A stretch of 64,000 nucleotides of DNA from CAWJAP01 sp963834365. Its GTDB lineage: Bacteria > Acidobacteriota > Vicinamibacteria > Vicinamibacterales > Vicinamibacteraceae. The notes under the pieces were generated by a model, which was given only the letters and a program-made list of their open reading frames with translations, was not told where the DNA came from and ran no database searches. The first letter of the stretch is position 1. Every line of letters begins with the position of its first letter. The stretch spans positions 62,001 through 126,000 of the forward strand of contig CAWIBS010000041.1 of the NCBI GenBank assembly GCA_963834365.1, in the 5' to 3' direction. Positions 63,301-64,000 of the stretch are shown piece by piece. A program made the position numbers and the translations under genes.

Positions 63301-63878
63301 GGGCTCGCGGCGTTCGACCAGCAGCACGTCGCCGTGGTCAACTTCATCTGGGATCTTCCAAGGCTGAGCCAGCGTCGGTGCCGATGGTCGTCAGAGCCGT
63401 TCTCGACAACTGGCAGTTCTCGGGCATCGGGACGTTCGCCAGCGGCACGCCGGCCGGCGTCGCTCTGGCGACCACTGACAATTTCGACTTCTCGGGCGGC
63501 GGCGACGGAACGCGCGTCAACGTGACGGGCCCCGTCGAACTACGTCAAGGAGTCGGGCTCGCTACAGTGGATCGCGCCCGGATTTCGTCGCCCGCCCGGC
63601 GCGGGGCGAGGACGGCAACACCGGCAAGTTCCTGTTCCGGAATCCCTGGCATTCACAACTGGGACATGGCGCTGTTCAAGAACATTCCGTTCGGCAAGGC
63701 CCGTCAGATCCAGTTCCGGTGGGAGGCCTACAACGTCTTCAATCACACGCAATATGCCACGGTCGATACGACCGCACGGTTCAATCCAGCCGGCCAGCAA
63801 GTCAACGCGACCTTCGGCCAGGTGACGTCGACCCGGCCGCCGCGGCAGATGCAGGTCTCGCTTCGCGTCCAGTTCTGA
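60353..63878 (+). CDS. TonB-dependent receptor, Oar-like, 2 (many frameshifts)
   Basis: About 1,175 residues, read in order over ten or so frame changes. ATG 60353 follows GGGAGG; signal segment GLLLLFLLPATVDGQTTTGQ. CarboxypepD_reg domain GSAVDASGQVLVGATVTLRN and LVPGSYAVKVELKGFNSTER; plug with LSTRQIEQLGSKGRDIVALL, RVMPGVSASTDNAALGDTFG, NTFTLDGQTGSDADLVDRFN, KVLVNNYQAEYGRNAGAFVN and SKSGTREFHGSVYWFKRHED; barrel with KMDYTPTDSDRISFRGRTWW, NLSWAKGNHNLKFGFYYERN, FSWDVFGDGKTAVRGGFGVT and end TSTRPPRQMQVSLRVQF. Same family as the intact receptor at 46-49 kb. The density of indels is high even by this window's standard, so real decay cannot be ruled out. Confidence 0.85.
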
Positions 63879-64000
63879 CGCGGCCGACGAACCGGGGCCA
63901 TGGCAGACGGGTATCCAGGCGGGATGCAGTCGCACGGGCGGGCCAGAACTGGCCCCCGGCGCTGACATCAACCCGACCGCGATCGCATGCGGCAGCCGCC

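Noticed and set aside
1..64000. tRNA or rRNA genes
   Set aside because: No stretch with conserved tRNA loops and CCA-type acceptor stem or rRNA core sequence was found on reading both strands. A covariance search would settle this.

Overview
The window looks like a chromosomal piece of a high-GC, Gram-negative member of the Acidobacteriota, most likely a Vicinamibacteria (subdivision 6) relative. This is inferred from the mix of genes and not from any marker gene: two Oar-type TonB-dependent receptors with an N-terminal carboxypeptidase-regulatory domain, a VWA protein of the acidobacterial type, BlaR1/BlaI pairs, DUF5060/DUF4038 glycosidases, GC-rich intergenic palindromes, and overlapping ATGA/GTGA operon junctions. 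No rRNA, tRNA, CRISPR array or complete insertion sequence was seen. About half of the genes are interrupted by single-base indels while their reading continues cleanly in another frame. The rest, including genes of 660 to 1107 codons, are intact. The simplest reading is residual consensus error in a metagenome or long-read assembly, so interrupted genes are listed as one CDS spanning all frames unless they are truly truncated.

Layout. 1-19.2 kb: the 5' end of a STAS protein, an M20 peptidase, a DUF481 outer-membrane protein, a BlaI-BlaR1-ASCH operon with a twin operator, an SDR-cupin pair, a complete pgaABCD operon (poly-beta-1,6-GlcNAc synthesis and export), a PQQ-type propeller protein, a large alpha/beta hydrolase, and an orphan contractile-injection spike plus PAAR tip. 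19.2-33.4 kb: one long minus-strand Tad (tight adherence, type IVb pilus) locus reading flp2, flp1, tadV, tadE, cpaB, rcpA, tadG, tadZ, tadA, tadB, tadC. It is extended downstream by a 31-aa membrane peptide, an AAA ATPase, a 57-aa membrane peptide, a VWA protein and a 55-aa membrane peptide. Two PilZ proteins lie upstream. 33.4-37.6 kb: a short tandem-repeat tract, structured repeats, a TonB-like protein coupled to a sigma-54 activator, and a 1-kb palindrome-rich stretch.

37.6-44.1 kb: a mixed region of somewhat lower GC with a GT87 transferase, a lipocalin-like DUF1579 protein, an amidohydrolase, a gene remnant, a Ser/Thr kinase fused to a BRCT domain, and a pyruvoyl-type histidine decarboxylase proenzyme behind a small secreted protein. 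44.1-64 kb: carbohydrate-use clusters. Two paralogous sugar-phosphate isomerase-like genes, an MFS transporter and a TonB receptor form one operon, with an AraC regulator and a third isomerase downstream. A DUF5060 glycosidase stands on the plus strand. A second operon holds a 2-hydroxyacid dehydrogenase, an RraA-like aldolase, a DUF6282 hydrolase, a stub of an MFS transporter and a DUF4038 glycosidase. A second TonB receptor closes the window.

A family of about 100-125 bp intergenic repeats runs through the window. Each has imperfect terminal inverted repeats, an outer stem and two inner hairpins, and the family has half copies at gene ends and at one gene break. The most distinctive items are this repeat family, the kinase-BRCT fusion, the pyruvoyl histidine decarboxylase, the BlaR1 protein with nine 29-residue repeats, and the ATPase/VWA/micro-protein extension of the Tad locus.
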